Shown in pieces: positions 26,467-33,976 of a stretch of 64,000 nucleotides of DNA. The position numbers and the translations under genes were made by a program. The stretch comes from Rhodobacterales bacterium. GTDB lineage: Bacteria > Pseudomonadota > Alphaproteobacteria > Caulobacterales > Hyphomonadaceae. The notes below the pieces were generated by a model, which saw only the letters and a program-made list of their open reading frames with translations, did no database searches and had not been told where the DNA came from. The stretch lies in the NCBI GenBank assembly GCA_014763715.1, contig JACXUV010000018.1:16053-80052 (forward strand), read 5' to 3'. Position 1 is the first letter of the stretch. Each line of letters begins with the position of its first letter.

Positions 26467-28524
26467 ATGTCCCTGCTCGAGCGTGTCGTTCGTGCGCACC
26501 GTTGCCGTTCTACCCATCACTATATTGCGCTGGATGCCCTTTCGCTGATTGGCGGGGAGCAGGGGGAGGCCTGGAAGGCGGTCTTCCTGGTACACCATGA
26601 GCATCTTCTGGAGGGCGCCAAGGCCCCGGATTCGACGTTCAAGGACTTCATGAACCATGTCTGCCACGTCAATGAAGGCCTGTGGGGCGGGGCGCCGGCT
26701 AAGGCGATGGAATGGTATGCGCGCTCTGTCGAGCTATTGCGTGCGAAGAAGTGGAGCAAGGCCGCCTATGCCCTCGGTGTGCTGAGCCATTACTATGCAG
26801 ACCCGATCCAGCCCTTCCATACGGGGCAGACAGAGGAAGAGGGCGTCATCCACCGCGCCGTGGAATGGTCCATCGCCAAGAGCCGCGACGCGATTGACGA
26901 GCTGATCGAGACAAATGGCTATCCGGATATCCGCCTGCCGGATGGTCCGGGCTTCGTTGCCGACATGGTCGTGGAAGGCGCCACTCTGTCAAACACCTGG
27001 TACAACACCTTCATCGACCATTACGACCTTGACCGGGGCGTATCCCACCCGCCGTCGGGCCTTGATGACACGATGCGGGAAGGCATTGCCGAACTGGTCG
27101 CCTACGCCACCGCTGGTTTCGCCGCGCTGATGACGCAGGCCGTGGAAGAGGCGGCCGTTGCTCCGCCGAAGGTGAGCCTCACCCTGCAGGGCTATATCGA
27201 GACGCTGGACATTCCGCTCCGCTGGGTCACGGCGAAGCTCGCCGATGTGAATGACCGGGCTCAGGTCGAGCGGATGTACAAGGAATACCAGAAGACCGGT
27301 AAAGTCGTGAAAACCCTGCCGGACGACGACAAGTTCATCCGCAAACAACACGCCGCCCAGGTGCTCCGTGTGCCCCTCAAGGAACTCGACAAGCAGCCGA
27401 TCGGTCCGATTGGCGCGGCGCGTGCGTCACTGGAAACGGCCCTGCCGGAAGTAATGGCGGAGCCGGACGCTCAGGCCGTTGAAGAAACGCTTGTTCTTGA
27501 GCCGGCCGACGAGATCGAGGCGGTTGAGCCTTCTGAAGCCGCCGAAGCGAACATTGCCGAGATCGAGGCCGATGAGGCCGATGAGGCCGATGAGGCCGAT
27601 GAGACTGAGGCCGCTGACGTCGAGCCCGCCGAGGAAGAGCTCCTCCTGAGCGAAGAAGAACTCTCTCAGATCGAGGAAGTGGATCTCGTGGAAGAGGCAG
27701 AGCTCAGCGCCGGCGGCGACGAGGATGAAGACGACGAAGACTTCGAGGAAGACGAGGACGAAGACTACGAAGACGAGTCCGACGAAGAAGATGAGGACGA
27801 GTACGACTCCGACGATGAGGAGGATGAGTACGAGGAAGACGAAGACGACGAAGAAGAAGACTTCGACGAAGAGGATGAAGACGACGAAGACTTCGATGAG
27901 GACGACGAGGAATACGACGAGGAGGAAGACGATGAGTCCGAGGAGTATGACGAAGACGAGGACGATGAAGAGTCCGAATACGAGGATGAAGACGACGAGG
28001 CTGAGGAGTATGACGACACAGCCGGGGAGGCGTCTGAAGACGAAGTGGACGAGATCGCTGCCTCAACAGACGAGGAAGAGTCCGCGCCTGCACCACATGT
28101 GCGTACGTCCGGCCTGACACGGGAAAATCCGGTCGTCGATGCGCCCTCGATCGGTCCGAAAACGGCTACGCGTCTTGAGGATGTCGGCATCTTCACGATT
28201 GGCGACTTGCTCGATTGCGATATCGAGGAAACGGCCTTCCTGCTGGACGTCCATTACATCGACTCCGAAACCCTGCGTGACTGGCAGGATCAGACGAAGC
28301 TGATGATGGATGTCCCGGGCCTGCGTGTGCATGATGTGCAGATCATGGTCGGCGCGGGTATCCGCACCAGCAAGGAACTTGCCGAGGCGCCTGCGCGCAC
28401 CCTGTTCCTTCTGGCGACTGAATTCCTGAATTCGCCAGAAGGCGAGCGCGTCCGCCGCGGCGACGACCTCTTCATGGAAGAAGAGGTCGAAGAGTGGATC
28501 GAGCGCGCCCGCGAAGCGGCTTGA
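26467..28524 (+). CDS. Zinc phospholipase C-like domain, acidic linker, DUF4332
   Basis: A 685-residue three-part protein. Residues 1 to about 240 resemble the zinc-dependent phospholipase C/S1-P1 fold: HHYIALDAL, then MNHVCHVNEG and LGVLSHYYADPIQPFHTG supply histidines and aspartates at the expected metal-ligand positions. Residues about 338-545 are extremely acidic, densest at 416-516 where Asp and Glu are nearly continuous. Residues about 555-680 match DUF4332, two helix-hairpin-helix-like modules (PSIGPKTATRLEDVGI and MVGAGIRTSKELAE). There is no signal peptide, so the usual export of the enzyme family is not apparent. GAGGAGTC precedes the ATG. Role unknown; a nucleic-acid or protein scaffold function for the end is an inference. 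Confidence 0.78.
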   Translation: MSLLERVVRAHRCRSTHHYIALDALSLIGGEQGEAWKAVFLVHHEHLLEGAKAPDSTFKDFMNHVCHVNEGLWGGAPAKAMEWYARSVELLRAKKWSKAAYALGVLSHYYADPIQPFHTGQTEEEGVIHRAVEWSIAKSRDAIDELIETNGYPDIRLPDGPGFVADMVVEGATLSNTWYNTFIDHYDLDRGVSHPPSGLDDTMREGIAELVAYATAGFAALMTQAVEEAAVAPPKVSLTLQGYIETLDIPLRWVTAKLADVNDRAQVERMYKEYQKTGKVVKTLPDDDKFIRKQHAAQVLRVPLKELDKQPIGPIGAARASLETALPEVMAEPDAQAVEETLVLEPADEIEAVEPSEAAEANIAEIEADEADEADEADETEAADVEPAEEELLLSEEELSQIEEVDLVEEAELSAGGDEDEDDEDFEEDEDEDYEDESDEEDEDEYDSDDEEDEYEEDEDDEEEDFDEEDEDDEDFDEDDEEYDEEEDDESEEYDEDEDDEESEYEDEDDEAEEYDDTAGEASEDEVDEIAASTDEEESAPAPHVRTSGLTRENPVVDAPSIGPKTATRLEDVGIFTIGDLLDCDIEETAFLLDVHYIDSETLRDWQDQTKLMMDVPGLRVHDVQIMVGAGIRTSKELAEAPARTLFLLATEFLNSPEGERVRRGDDLFMEEEVEEWIERAREAA
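27565..27600 (+). repeat. Four tandem 9-bp repeats inside the acidic linker
   Basis: GAGGCCGAT is repeated four times without change, in frame, coding for (Glu-Ala-Asp)4 at residues 367-378. The array is prone to slippage in 3-residue steps without breaking the frame. Confidence 0.85.
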
Positions 28525-28533
28525 CCTGCCGCC

Positions 28534-29910
28534 TCAGGCTTGCAGGGGTTCGAAGTCTGACGTGAAGTGCCGCATCATTGGCGGCTCTTTCACGATCTTC
28601 ATGCCGCGCAGGGCGTCCTTGTTTGCGGCAAGTTCCTCAAAGACTTCGACGATATAATCGGCATGCGACTGGGTGTAGACGCGCCGGGGCATGGCGAGTC
28701 GCACCAGGTCCATCCGGGCCGGTTCCTCCGTGCCATCGGGCTTGCGTCCGAACATCACCGTGCCGATTTCGCAGCCCCGGATGCCGCCCATTTCGTAGAG
28801 GGCGCAGGCCAGTGCCTGGCCGGGATATTCCAGCGGCGGAATGTGGGGCAGGAAGGCGCGCGCGTCGACGAACACGGCATGGCCACCTGCTGGTTTCACG
28901 ACGGGAACGCCCATCGCATCCAGCCGTTCGGCAATGTATGCATTCGTCCGCACACGATAGCGCAGGTAATCCTCGTCGATGATCTCGCTGAGGCCCCGCG
29001 CGATGGCGTCGAGATCGCGTCCGGCCAGGCCGCCATAGGTCGGGAAGCCTTCCGTCTGAATCAGCAGGGTGCGGGCGCGTTCGGCAAGGTCGTCATCATT
29101 CACGGCCAGCCAGCCGCCAATGTTTGCGAAGGCGTCTTTCTTGGCGCTCATCGTCATGCCGTCGGCCACGGCGAAAGTATCGCGTACAATGTCCTTGATG
29201 CTGCGGTTTTTCTGGCCGTCTTCGCGAAGCTTGATGAACCAGGCATTCTCGGCAAAGCGGCAGCCGTCGATGAAGAATGGCTTGCCATGAGTATGGGCAA
29301 TCTTTGCCGCGCCGCGAATGTTTTCCAGGCTCACCGGCTGGCCGCCGCCTGCATTGTTGGTGATGGTCATCATCACTGCGGGCACGGCATCGCCCTTTTC
29401 CTTCAACAGGGCCTCCAGCGCATCAAGATCCATATTGCCCTTGAACGGATGGTCTAGGGAAGGGACCTTGCCTTCCGGGATCGGCAGGTCGACGGCCTCG
29501 GCGCTCATGGCTTCGATATTGCCGCGCGTCGTGTCGAAGTGGGTGTTCGACGGAATGACATGGCCGGGCTTTGCGATCAGCGTGAACAGAAGGTGTTCGG
29601 CCGCGCGTCCCTGATGGGCCGGGATGATGTGAGCGAAATCCATCAGATGACGGACAGCGGCCTCGAACCGGTAGAAGCTGGGCGCACCGGCATAGCTTTC
29701 GTCACCCGTCATGACGGCGCCCCATTGTGCCGCACTCATGGCAGAGGTGCCACTGTCGGTCAGCAGGTCGATGATCACATCGTCGGAATGCAGTTTGAAG
29801 AGGTTGTAGTTCGCCGCTTTCAGCAGCTCTGCGCGCTCCTCGCGAGTCGTCATGCGGATCGGCTCGACTGATTTGATGCGGAAGGGTTCGATAATGGTTT
29901 TCACGGGCAT
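28534..29910 (-). CDS. tnaA: Tryptophanase
   Basis: A 458-residue pyridoxal-phosphate lyase that cleaves tryptophan to indole, pyruvate and ammonia. The cofactor lysine is in MSAKKDA (Lys258) and the cofactor-ring aspartate in FFIDGCRFAEN (Asp215). The choice between tryptophanase and tyrosine phenol-lyase rests on IRGCEIG: tyrosine phenol-lyases have an arginine where this has Ile, as tryptophanases do. Other blocks (EGFPTYGGLAGRD, MPRRVYTQSHADYI) fit both. The ATG at 29910 follows AGGAG at short spacing. It is monocistronic, with no tnaB permease or Trp-containing leader visible, and has a long palindrome upstream. Confidence 0.85.
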   Translation of the reverse strand: MPVKTIIEPFRIKSVEPIRMTTREERAELLKAANYNLFKLHSDDVIIDLLTDSGTSAMSAAQWGAVMTGDESYAGAPSFYRFEAAVRHLMDFAHIIPAHQGRAAEHLLFTLIAKPGHVIPSNTHFDTTRGNIEAMSAEAVDLPIPEGKVPSLDHPFKGNMDLDALEALLKEKGDAVPAVMMTITNNAGGGQPVSLENIRGAAKIAHTHGKPFFIDGCRFAENAWFIKLREDGQKNRSIKDIVRDTFAVADGMTMSAKKDAFANIGGWLAVNDDDLAERARTLLIQTEGFPTYGGLAGRDLDAIARGLSEIIDEDYLRYRVRTNAYIAERLDAMGVPVVKPAGGHAVFVDARAFLPHIPPLEYPGQALACALYEMGGIRGCEIGTVMFGRKPDGTEEPARMDLVRLAMPRRVYTQSHADYIVEVFEELAANKDALRGMKIVKEPPMMRHFTSDFEPLQA

Positions 29911-30011
29911 TACTCCTGGCTCTCGAATCGTCCTGGAGGGTGCCGTTCGGCGTCGCACACAGGACTTATCCTGCGCCGCGGTTGCCTCGTCTTCGTGACG
30001 CGACCGCGCTC

Positions 30012-30036
30012 AGCGCCTGTTGCAATAACTGGCGCT
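30012..30036. promoter_or_regulatory. Palindrome upstream of tnaA
   Basis: AGCGCC-T-GTT-GCAAT-AAC-T-GGCGCT spans 25 bases and is symmetric except at one position on each arm. It lies 102-126 bases upstream of the tnaA start and 35 bases after the oxidoreductase stop codon. It could be an operator or a transcript-ending hairpin; there is no T-run on the minus strand. Confidence 0.45.
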
Positions 30037-30070
30037 TATCACAGGGCTGCGCCGGATTTCAAGGTGCCGC

Positions 30071-31054
30071 TCAGTTGCCGCGTGGTTTCAGGCCGGCGCT
30101 GCGGTAGATGGCATCAATCACCCGCATGTTTGCGACCGCATCCTCGCCGCCGGTCAACGGTTTTGCCCGCCCGGCGAGGACATCCACCATATGGGCCAGC
30201 TGGTGGTCATAGGTTGTTTCGCCGGGAATGGTTTCTGTGCGGTCCGGCTGGCCACGCTGCTGGAAAATGATCGTGTGCTCGCGATGGGGGTGGACCGGGT
30301 TGTTGAAGGAGAGAGAGCCTTTCGTGCCCTCGACATGCAACTGGATGCGGCGGGTCACAGTCTCCGACATGGAAGTCATGATCGAGGCAGTGACGTCGCC
30401 CGGAAACACCAGCCGTGCATGGGTAGAGATGTCCACCTCGGGCCGTTCGCAATGGCATTCCGCCGATGCGACAGACGGCTCAGTGCCTGCAAGCGTGCGC
30501 ACCATGTGGACGCAATAGGTGCCAAGGTCCATCAGCGCACCGCCGCCCGTCTCCAGCGTGTGGCGCAGTTCGCCCGGCCGGTAGGGGATGGCGACTGAGA
30601 AGTCCGCCTCCATGGAGAGGATCTTGCCGATATGCCCGCTGCGGATGTGGCCGAGTACGTGAATGAAGGCCGGGTGGAAGCGGTAGTGGAAGGCTTCCAC
30701 CAGCGGCCGCCCGGTTTCCAGCGCGGCCTGCTGCATGGCGACGGCTTCTACCGCATTCATGGCGAATGGCTTCTCGCACAGAACGGCCTTGCCGGCTTTC
30801 AGGGCGGCGATGGTCAGGTCCGCATGCCGGTTCGGGGGCAGGGCGTTGTAGACCAGGTCAACATCGTCGCGCGCGATCAGCGCTTCGTAGCTCTCTGCCA
30901 CATACTGGATCTCATGCTCTGCGGCATAGGCTTCGGCGCGGCCGGCATCGCGTGCGGCGACGGCAACGACGCGGCAGTCCGTCCGCCGCCGGGCCGGTTC
31001 GATGATGGCTTTCGGGGCGATGTTGGCTGCGCCGAGAATTCCGATCCGGATCAT
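30071..31054 (-). CDS. Gfo/Idh/MocA-family NAD(P)-dependent oxidoreductase
   Basis: A 327-residue cytosolic dehydrogenase. The N-terminal Rossmann domain starts GILGAANIAP and includes LCEKPFAMN, the EKP motif whose lysine is catalytic. The C-terminal domain has GGGALMDLGTYCVHMVR, in which the G-x-x-x-D-x-x-x-Y/H residues match this family. The substrate, usually a sugar or inositol, cannot be assigned. The ATG at 31054 follows a GAGGGG element; a longer frame to 31156 has a basic, non-homologous start. It is oriented with tnaA downstream, but the 160-base gap argues against a shared transcript. Confidence 0.87.
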   Translation of the reverse strand: MIRIGILGAANIAPKAIIEPARRRTDCRVVAVAARDAGRAEAYAAEHEIQYVAESYEALIARDDVDLVYNALPPNRHADLTIAALKAGKAVLCEKPFAMNAVEAVAMQQAALETGRPLVEAFHYRFHPAFIHVLGHIRSGHIGKILSMEADFSVAIPYRPGELRHTLETGGGALMDLGTYCVHMVRTLAGTEPSVASAECHCERPEVDISTHARLVFPGDVTASIMTSMSETVTRRIQLHVEGTKGSLSFNNPVHPHREHTIIFQQRGQPDRTETIPGETTYDHQLAHMVDVLAGRAKPLTGGEDAVANMRVIDAIYRSAGLKPRGN

Positions 31055-31251
31055 GTAGAGGCCCCTCTGAGCGATGCTGCATACTGGCAACCGGCGCGGC
31101 AGGCGTAAACAAACAGTCGCGGCGCGGCGGCAATTCTTAACAGATGCCTGCTGCAATCTTCAGGATTTCACCGATCCGGTAACCAAACAGAAAGGCTGAC
31201 GCGGGTTAATGATCGCTCCCAGGGCCGTTAATCTTAGGAGTGCCTACGCTA

Positions 31252-31686
31252 ATGATGAATGATCTTACGGCGCACATCGCTAAAACCAGCGGCCTTGCGG
31301 AACCTGTTGCCCGGCAGGCCCTTGGCATTGTGCTGAACGCAGCAGACCGCCAGACCTCGCCGTTCGCTGCGGCCATGTTCAAGTCCGTTCCCGGCGCCCG
31401 CGCCCTTGCGGCCCGCACCGGCAGCGAGCTGGGCGCCCCTGTGGGCGAGATTGCCCGCATGATCGAGCAGACCCCGGGCGGCAAGCGCCGCGTTGCGCGC
31501 GAGATGATTACCGCGTTGCATGGGATCGGCCTCGATCACAAGGACATCGGCGCGCTGCTTCCGGCGATTTCCGCCCATATGGAAGAGGCGCACGGCCTGA
31601 CCGGCTTCGGCCATCTGGGCGACCTGATCGGGTCGGACCTCGACGGCGACCTCACAGCAGGTGATTCCGGCACCAAGGCCGCCTGA
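31252..31686 (+). CDS. Hypothetical helical protein, 144 residues
   Basis: A small, soluble, Ala/Leu-rich protein that looks wholly helical, beginning MMNDLTAHIAKTSGLAEPVARQALGIVL, here truncated to its pattern of a paired helix start. The layout of two helical repeats resembles the DUF2267/DUF2780 type of small protein, but I cannot confirm the family. A Gly/Asp-rich tail (LTGFGHLGDLIGSDLDGDL) ends it. AGGAG at 31236-31240 sits 11 bases from the ATG at 31252; a GTG at 31240 overlaps that element, so it is unlikely. A terminator follows. Confidence 0.6.
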   Translation: MMNDLTAHIAKTSGLAEPVARQALGIVLNAADRQTSPFAAAMFKSVPGARALAARTGSELGAPVGEIARMIEQTPGGKRRVAREMITALHGIGLDHKDIGALLPAISAHMEEAHGLTGFGHLGDLIGSDLDGDLTAGDSGTKAA

Positions 31687-31711
31687 TCCACCTGACAACC
31701 TGACCGGAAGC

Positions 31712-31735
31712 GCCGCCCCGAAACGGGCGGCTTTT
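31712..31735 (+). terminator. Rho-independent terminator
   Basis: GCCGCCC (31712-31718) pairs with GGGCGGC (31725-31731), followed by TTTT, 26 bases after the stop codon of the 144-residue protein gene. Confidence 0.8.
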
Positions 31736-31842
31736 CTTTGGTTCGCCTCTTCGGTTCGCCCTGCGGAAGCTCATAGCGGGGCTTTCCCTTCGCGCGGGGC
31801 CTGTTTATGGAATGGGCCGACGAAACAGGGGAAACTGTGGAC

Positions 31843-32121
31843 ATGACGGCAACTGCGACGCTTCAGGCGGATGAGAAACTTGCGCTCGACCTGATGGCGG
31901 CGATCCGGGCAGCGGCTGAAAAGCTTTGCGCCCCGTCGGAAGTGGATCTTGTTTCGGTGACTGTGGACGTCTCCGCCCGCATCGAAGGCGCTGGGGCGGC
32001 CAGCATCGACACGCGGATCGACCGGCGCACGCGCACCGTTCTGTTTGCGGGCGGTTCGGCGTCTGTCGATGGCAAGATCGTGATGAGCGCGACGGCCGTT
32101 TATTCCATCCGGCCGGCCTGA
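31843..32121 (+). CDS. Small hypothetical protein, hotdog-like C-terminal half
   Basis: A 92-residue protein whose C-terminal half (DTRIDRRTRTVLFAGGSASVDGKIVMSATAVYS) looks like the final strands of a hotdog-fold thioesterase or dehydratase, while the N-terminal helix is polar. That is about half the normal hotdog length, so it may be a truncated or domain-swapped member; the assignment is tentative. The ATG at 31843 is favoured by AGGGGAA 9 bases upstream; an in-frame ATG at 31807 would add 12 residues but has only a weak site. Its 3' end overlaps the convergent MscS gene by 22 bases. Confidence 0.55.
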   Translation: MTATATLQADEKLALDLMAAIRAAAEKLCAPSEVDLVSVTVDVSARIEGAGAASIDTRIDRRTRTVLFAGGSASVDGKIVMSATAVYSIRPA

Positions 32122-33116
32122 ACCCGGATACCGGGGCCGCCTTCGGGCCGCATGTCCAGTTCGCCGCGCATCCGGGGCAGGGCTTCCGGGTGTTTTTCCT
32201 GAAGCCAGGCGATCATCTTTTCACGGATAAAGCAGCGCAGATCCCATGCATCGGGGGAGTTCTTTGCGCTGGCCAGCGCCCGTACACGGATCGTCGCCGT
32301 ATCCGTATCGGTGACCTGCAGGTTCACCACATCGCCATCCCATAGCGGTGTGGCGCGGCAGATTTCCGTCAGCTTCTCCCGCATCTCTGAAACCGGCGCG
32401 CGATAGTCCAGCGACCAGAAGACACTGCCGATGATGCTGGCGGACTTGCGCGTCCAGTTCTGGAAGGGCTGTTCGATGAAATAGGAGAGCGGCACGATCA
32501 GGCGCCGCCAGTCCCACAGGCGCACGACGACATAGAACAGGCCGATTTCCTCGATCCATCCCCATTCGTCTTCCAGCACGACGGCATCGTCGAGCCGGAT
32601 TGGCTGTGTGAAGGCGATCTGAAGGCCGGCGATCAGGTTCGACAACATGGGCCGCGCCGCGATGCCGACCGCAATGCCCGCGATCCCGGCAGAGGCAAAC
32701 AGGCTGACCCCGAACTGTTTCACGCCGGGGATGACCGTCAGGGCCGCCGCAACGGTGACGACGCCCACGGCCACGATCCAGATACGCCGGATTACGTCCA
32801 GACGCGTGGCAGAGGTACGGGCCTTCAGATTGTCGCTCTCGTGAATGTTCAGCTTGGCAAGGCGCCGTTTGACGAGCCCGTCGACCAGCGTGCCGATGGC
32901 CCAGCCCGTGGCGGCGATGAAGCAGATGGACGCCAGCACATCCGGCCAGGCGCCCAGCTTGTTCCAGTCAGGCGCGAGGCCGGTATGGGGCATACTGAGA
33001 ATGAGCGCGCCGATCAGGGTGAAGAGAACAGGCGGGCGCGCCCGTTTCAGCCAGCGGATGCGCAGGCGCAACCTGTCTTTCTTCCGGATGTCTGTTTTGT
33101 CGTCTGGGCCGGCGAT
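32100..33116 (-). CDS. MscS-family mechanosensitive channel, probable ATC start
   Basis: An inner-membrane channel protein of about 338 residues. Two N-terminal helices are followed by a third helix and a pore-helix region rich in Ala and Gly (SAGIAGIAVGIAARPMLSNLIAG) and the MscS beta-domain (VVLEDEWGWIEEIGLFYVVVRLWD). These fit the small MscS/YnaI-type channels that release solutes on osmotic downshock. The only conventional in-frame start is TTG at 33071, with no ribosome binding site. A perfect AAGGAGGT at 33122-33129 lies 5 bases upstream of an in-frame ATC at 33116, which I take as the likely start. The 3' end overlaps the convergent small gene. Confidence 0.8.
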   Translation of the reverse strand: MAGPDDKTDIRKKDRLRLRIRWLKRARPPVLFTLIGALILSMPHTGLAPDWNKLGAWPDVLASICFIAATGWAIGTLVDGLVKRRLAKLNIHESDNLKARTSATRLDVIRRIWIVAVGVVTVAAALTVIPGVKQFGVSLFASAGIAGIAVGIAARPMLSNLIAGLQIAFTQPIRLDDAVVLEDEWGWIEEIGLFYVVVRLWDWRRLIVPLSYFIEQPFQNWTRKSASIIGSVFWSLDYRAPVSEMREKLTEICRATPLWDGDVVNLQVTDTDTATIRVRALASAKNSPDAWDLRCFIREKMIAWLQEKHPEALPRMRGELDMRPEGGPGIRVQAGRME

Positions 33117-33121
33117 GGCGG

Positions 33122-33129
33122 ACCTCCTT
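33122..33129 (-). promoter_or_regulatory. Full Shine-Dalgarno before an ATC codon
   Basis: AAGGAGGT on the minus strand lies 5 bases upstream of ATC (33114-33116), which is in frame with the MscS gene. No ATG, GTG or TTG occurs at this spacing in any frame. Confidence 0.6.
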
Positions 33130-33232
33130 CCGGACTGACCTCACTTCAGGCATAGGGACACGGGCCCTGCCGGATCAACCGGCAGGCCGCGATTTTGTTC
33201 AGATTCTTTTGAACAGGGCGTTCGTTGGGCGT

Positions 33233-33775
33233 TTACTTGACGCGCTCGACGCGGAAGGCGAGGCCGCCGTCCAGCTTCATCTTGTAGCTGCCAAGCGAGG
33301 CCTGGAAGATGCGGGCTTCCTTGGGGGAGCCTTTCACACGGATATTCCTGTCGTCAGTCTGGACCCAGACCTGTCCGTTTTCCAAAGTCACGCGCACCCG
33401 GTCGCGATCGCGGCGGACAAGGTCTTTTTCCTTCTTCACCGAACGAATGACGAAAGTCACTTCCTTCAGGTCGTCAGCCTTGGCCTTGCCGTTTTCATCC
33501 TTGCCACCAAAGGCGAGCTTCGGGAGGGAAGGGATGGCGAAGCCGAAACTGTCGCGCTTCACGTCTTCCACTTCCTTGCGGGTGAAGGTCTTCACCTCGC
33601 CGGCGTCTTCTGCGGCTTTCAGTCGGCCAACCGCGGCGTCGTAACAGGCGAGGCGGTCAGCATCTGCGGCGATCTCCTTGCACGCATAGACGTCGGACGT
33701 GGACACATCCTCTGCCAGGGCCGGCAGGGCAGTGAGGCTGATGGCAGCGGCAATGAGGGCGATCGGGCGTTTCAT
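33233..33775 (-). CDS. Secreted hypothetical protein, 180 residues
   Basis: A secreted protein with a signal peptide (cleavage near LPALAED). The start of the mature part, ACKEIAADADRLACYDAAVG, contains the DxxRLxCYD pattern found in many small alphaproteobacterial periplasmic proteins of unknown role; two cysteines could form a disulfide. The rest is basic and beta-rich (VTFVIRSVKKEKD and VRVTLENGQVWVQTDD), the latter recurring in several such families as a small beta-barrel-like module. The ATG at 33775 begins the signal peptide; the open frame continues upstream to 34138 but that part is not signal-like. Confidence 0.72.
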   Translation of the reverse strand: MKRPIALIAAAISLTALPALAEDVSTSDVYACKEIAADADRLACYDAAVGRLKAAEDAGEVKTFTRKEVEDVKRDSFGFAIPSLPKLAFGGKDENGKAKADDLKEVTFVIRSVKKEKDLVRRDRDRVRVTLENGQVWVQTDDRNIRVKGSPKEARIFQASLGSYKMKLDGGLAFRVERVK

Positions 33776-33976
33776 GACGGCGTTCCTCGGGGTCTGTCGG
33801 GCCATTCGGGCCCTGTCTGACGCTATTTCTGGCAAATCTGGGCAAGCGCGGGAAGGGGAGGCAACAGTTTGCGGCAAACTCAGCTTCCGTTTATTCAAAA
33901 TACGCAAAGTCTTTTCATTTGTGCCACCATCTGGCAGCAAACGGTCCAAGACTGAGACCCACTTAGGAGTATTTTG

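Noticed and set aside
27704..28120. Arg/Pro/His-rich frame opposite the acidic linker
   Set aside because: The complement of Asp/Glu codons gives Arg/Pro/Leu/Ser-rich frames by necessity; no independent evidence.
33776..33976. Extension of the 180-residue secreted protein gene to 34138
   Set aside because: The added residues are not signal-like and overlap the start of the solute-binding pseudogene; the ATG at 33775 begins a good signal peptide.
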